Assembly (NCBI GenBank): GCA_023664085.1
Contig: JAMPGE010000013.1
Location: 1 to 39,405, forward strand
Origin: Muribaculum sp.
GTDB lineage: Bacteria; Bacteroidota; Bacteroidia; Bacteroidales; Muribaculaceae
Direction: 5' to 3'
DNA: 39,405 bases
The position numbers and the translations under genes are program-made. Positions 39,279 to 39,405 of this stretch are shown here, piece by piece. The notes below the pieces were generated by a model, which was not told the origin of the DNA, made no database searches, and saw nothing but the letters and a program-made list of their open reading frames with translations. Within the stretch, counting starts at the first letter, position 1, and every line of letters begins with the position of its first letter.

Positions 39279-39405
39279 GAGCTCGGATTTCCCGGAGATC
39301 TTGGAGATCTCTGAGAGCTCGGATTTCCCGGAGATCCCGGAGATCACTGGGAGCTCGGATTTCCCGGAGATCTTGGAGATCTCTGAGAGCTCGGATTTCC
39401 CGGAG
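39279..39405. repeat. 36-bp tandem repeat running off the window edge
   Basis: Units begin at GAGCTCGGATTTCCCGGAGATC: 39279-39314, 39315-39350, 39351-39386 and a partial 39387-39405. Units 1 and 3 are alike and unit 2 differs at the CTTGG/CCCGG and end positions, so a 72-bp higher order may exist. GGAGATC sub-repeats occur inside each unit. It lies 76 bases upstream of the start of the envelope operon and continues beyond the window. 39210-39278 shows no gene and no clear promoter. Confidence 0.88.

Noticed and set aside
39279..39405. CRISPR array
   Set aside because: Units of 36 bp follow one another without spacers and no cas genes are present.

Overview
The window looks like chromosomal DNA of a gut-type Bacteroidales bacterium, most plausibly from the Muribaculaceae/Porphyromonadaceae side of the order. 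The evidence is Bacteroidetes promoters (TTTG, about 20 bp, TAnnTTTG), few Shine-Dalgarno sequences, several secreted proteins with C-terminal type IX secretion (T9SS) sorting tails, a DUF4254/GT9 pair, class I fructose-bisphosphate aldolase, NhaD, and a riboswitch-controlled cobalamin uptake operon. No rRNA, tRNA, CRISPR array or intact transposase gene was found. The family-level placement is inference.

Layout. 1-660 holds a small palindromic mobile element, a candidate structured RNA with its own promoter and terminator, and a palindromic operator before an AAA ATPase (663-1967). 2039-10192 is a plus-strand unit: DUF4254, GT9 glycosyltransferase, a large TPR protein, a beta-barrel without a plug, and a T9SS-type secreted protein, ending in a terminator. 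Next come an unknown 176-residue protein and a GT90 glycosyltransferase. Convergent to these are NhaD and an SDR enzyme fused to a zinc-finger-like tail, separated from GT90 by tandem repeats.

15610-25955 (minus) is the most interesting region. A cobalamin riboswitch and a leader terminator precede a BtuB-like receptor, a BtuG-like propeller lipoprotein, a second lipoprotein, and three T9SS-type secreted proteins, two of them DUF5074-like propellers. I read it as an extended corrinoid-capture operon in which part of the surface machinery is exported by T9SS. A second copy of the palindromic element lies exactly at its 3' end. A bleomycin-hydrolase-type peptidase is divergent from the riboswitch.

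27393-32071 carries a short inverted-repeat element, ksgA, a class I aldolase, and a biotin-dependent carboxyltransferase with two biotinyl domains in tandem. 32184-39203 (minus) is a tight four-gene envelope operon: an LPP20-like protein, two paralogous barrel proteins and a transglutaminase-like protein. A 36-bp tandem repeat reaches the right edge.

A recurring theme is short tandem repeats placed over stop codons (7-bp and 9-bp units) or next to starts (10-bp and 36-bp units).
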